Source: Collybiopsis luxurians FD-317 M1 (taxonomy: Eukaryota; Basidiomycota; Agaricomycetes; Agaricales; Omphalotaceae). Taken from it: a stretch of 19,237 bases of DNA. Below, one piece after another: positions 18,580-19,237 of this stretch. Position 1 is the first letter of the stretch. Every line of letters starts with the position of its first letter. The DNA lies in assembly GCA_000827265.1 (NCBI GenBank), contig KN834756.1:1097553-1116789 (forward strand), written 5' to 3'. Under the pieces are notes generated by a model, which was given only the letters and a program-made list of their open reading frames with translations, made no database searches and had not been told where the DNA came from. The position numbers and the translations under genes are program-made.

Positions 18580-19237
18580 CTAATTGGTGATACAAGTTGC
18601 CCATTTCTTACCATACACACATTAGGAAAAAGATAATTTTGTGGATCCAAACTTTGAGATGATGCAGGTTGTATGGGGTGTCCATAAATAGCAGCAAAAA
18701 GGAGGAGGAACCCAAACAATGGGATGGAGGATATTGGGGAACTTAATCCATCCATCAGCATTGAGAGTCCAGTTTTGATGATCTAAGGTGGAAGTAATAG
18801 CATAGCTAGGAAAATCAGGAATTTTTAATGTGGATGATGAATCATGATTGAAATTTCCTGAATAATCATTGCCTTGCCTAGGGCTTTCTGTAGTGGCATC
18901 CCAAATTCTTACTGTTCTATTATAAGAGCCTGACACAGTTCTGGTCCCATCAGGAGAAAAAGCCACTGATGTTACATAATCTTCATGGCCCTCCAGAGAA
19001 TGACCCAACTGAGTGCCTGTAGTGGCATCCCAAATTTTCACTGTTCTATCATCAGAGCCTGACACAATTCTGGTCCCATCAGGAAAAAAAGCCACTGATG
19101 TTACATAACCTTCATGGCACTCCAGAGAATCCCCCAACTGAGCACCTGTAGTGGCATCCCAAATTTTCACTGTTGTATCATCAGAGCCTGACACAATTCT
19201 GGTCCCATCAGGAGAAAAAGCCACTGATGTTACATAA
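18580..19237 (-). pseudogene. 3' end of a second NACHT-WD40-type gene, with internal stop
   Basis: Entering from the right edge, the minus-strand frame encodes three WD40 units of 43 residues with the same wording as the left gene (VAFSPDGTRIVSGS, IWDATTG). Next come a linker and the C-terminal signature of mushroom NACHT-WD40 proteins: DGWI, WVPPP, then TKLSFS. A TAA at 18622-18624 ends the frame there. In the same frame the sequence goes on as CVYGKKWATCITN and a TAG at 18580-18582, matching the usual FVHG..W..C ending after LDFS. The stop therefore seems to remove 13 residues plus its own codon. The loss is small, so the protein may still fold. The NACHT part, if present, lies beyond the window. 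Confidence 0.8.

Overview
The window looks like nuclear DNA of a mushroom-forming basidiomycete (Agaricomycetes). The evidence is a NACHT-WD40 STAND (NLR-like) gene of the kind greatly expanded in those genomes, short introns of 51-63 nt with GTNNGT-type donors and CTRAY-like branch sites, and long gene-poor stretches filled with small non-autonomous DNA transposons. The species cannot be named from sequence alone. No bacterial operon, rRNA, tRNA or CRISPR array was found.

Layout. Bases 1-2818 (minus strand) hold the 5' part of a NACHT-WD40 gene. A TATA box, four small 5' exons, a large NACHT exon and then a WD40 exon can be traced. The WD40 exon runs off the left edge and is frameshifted in the last visible repeat. 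At the right edge (18580-19237, minus strand) lies the 3' end of a second NACHT-WD40-type gene with nearly the same 43-residue WD40 units and the typical C-terminal tail, interrupted by a stop codon. The two genes are same-strand paralogues about 16 kb apart.

The DNA between them is mostly decayed or mobile. Bases 3469-5190 are a diverged tandem duplication of about 860 bp. It carries two broken copies of an unknown gene whose reading frame shows through as third-position differences. Bases 6457-7137 are a 51-bp minisatellite. Bases 7613-8289 and 15593-16148 are two members of one inverted-repeat element family in opposite orientations. Bases 8431-9128 are a fold-back, Tc1/mariner-like element with duplicated ends. 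Bases 16150-16970 are an 821-bp element with 28-bp inverted ends and a perfect 9-bp target duplication; it is inserted at the very end of the second family member. Bases 9226-10590 (minus) contain gene remnants of unknown family. The longest orphan reading frame is at 15245-15964 (plus) and is partly made of transposon sequence. The remaining long stretches hold nothing I can support.

Functionally, only the two edge genes can be interpreted. They are predicted cytoplasmic P-loop signalling ATPases with repeat sensors, the architecture used in fungal non-self recognition (for example HET-E/HET-D of Podospora). Both show lesions, so one or both may be alleles in decay, or the lesions may be assembly errors in near-identical repeats.
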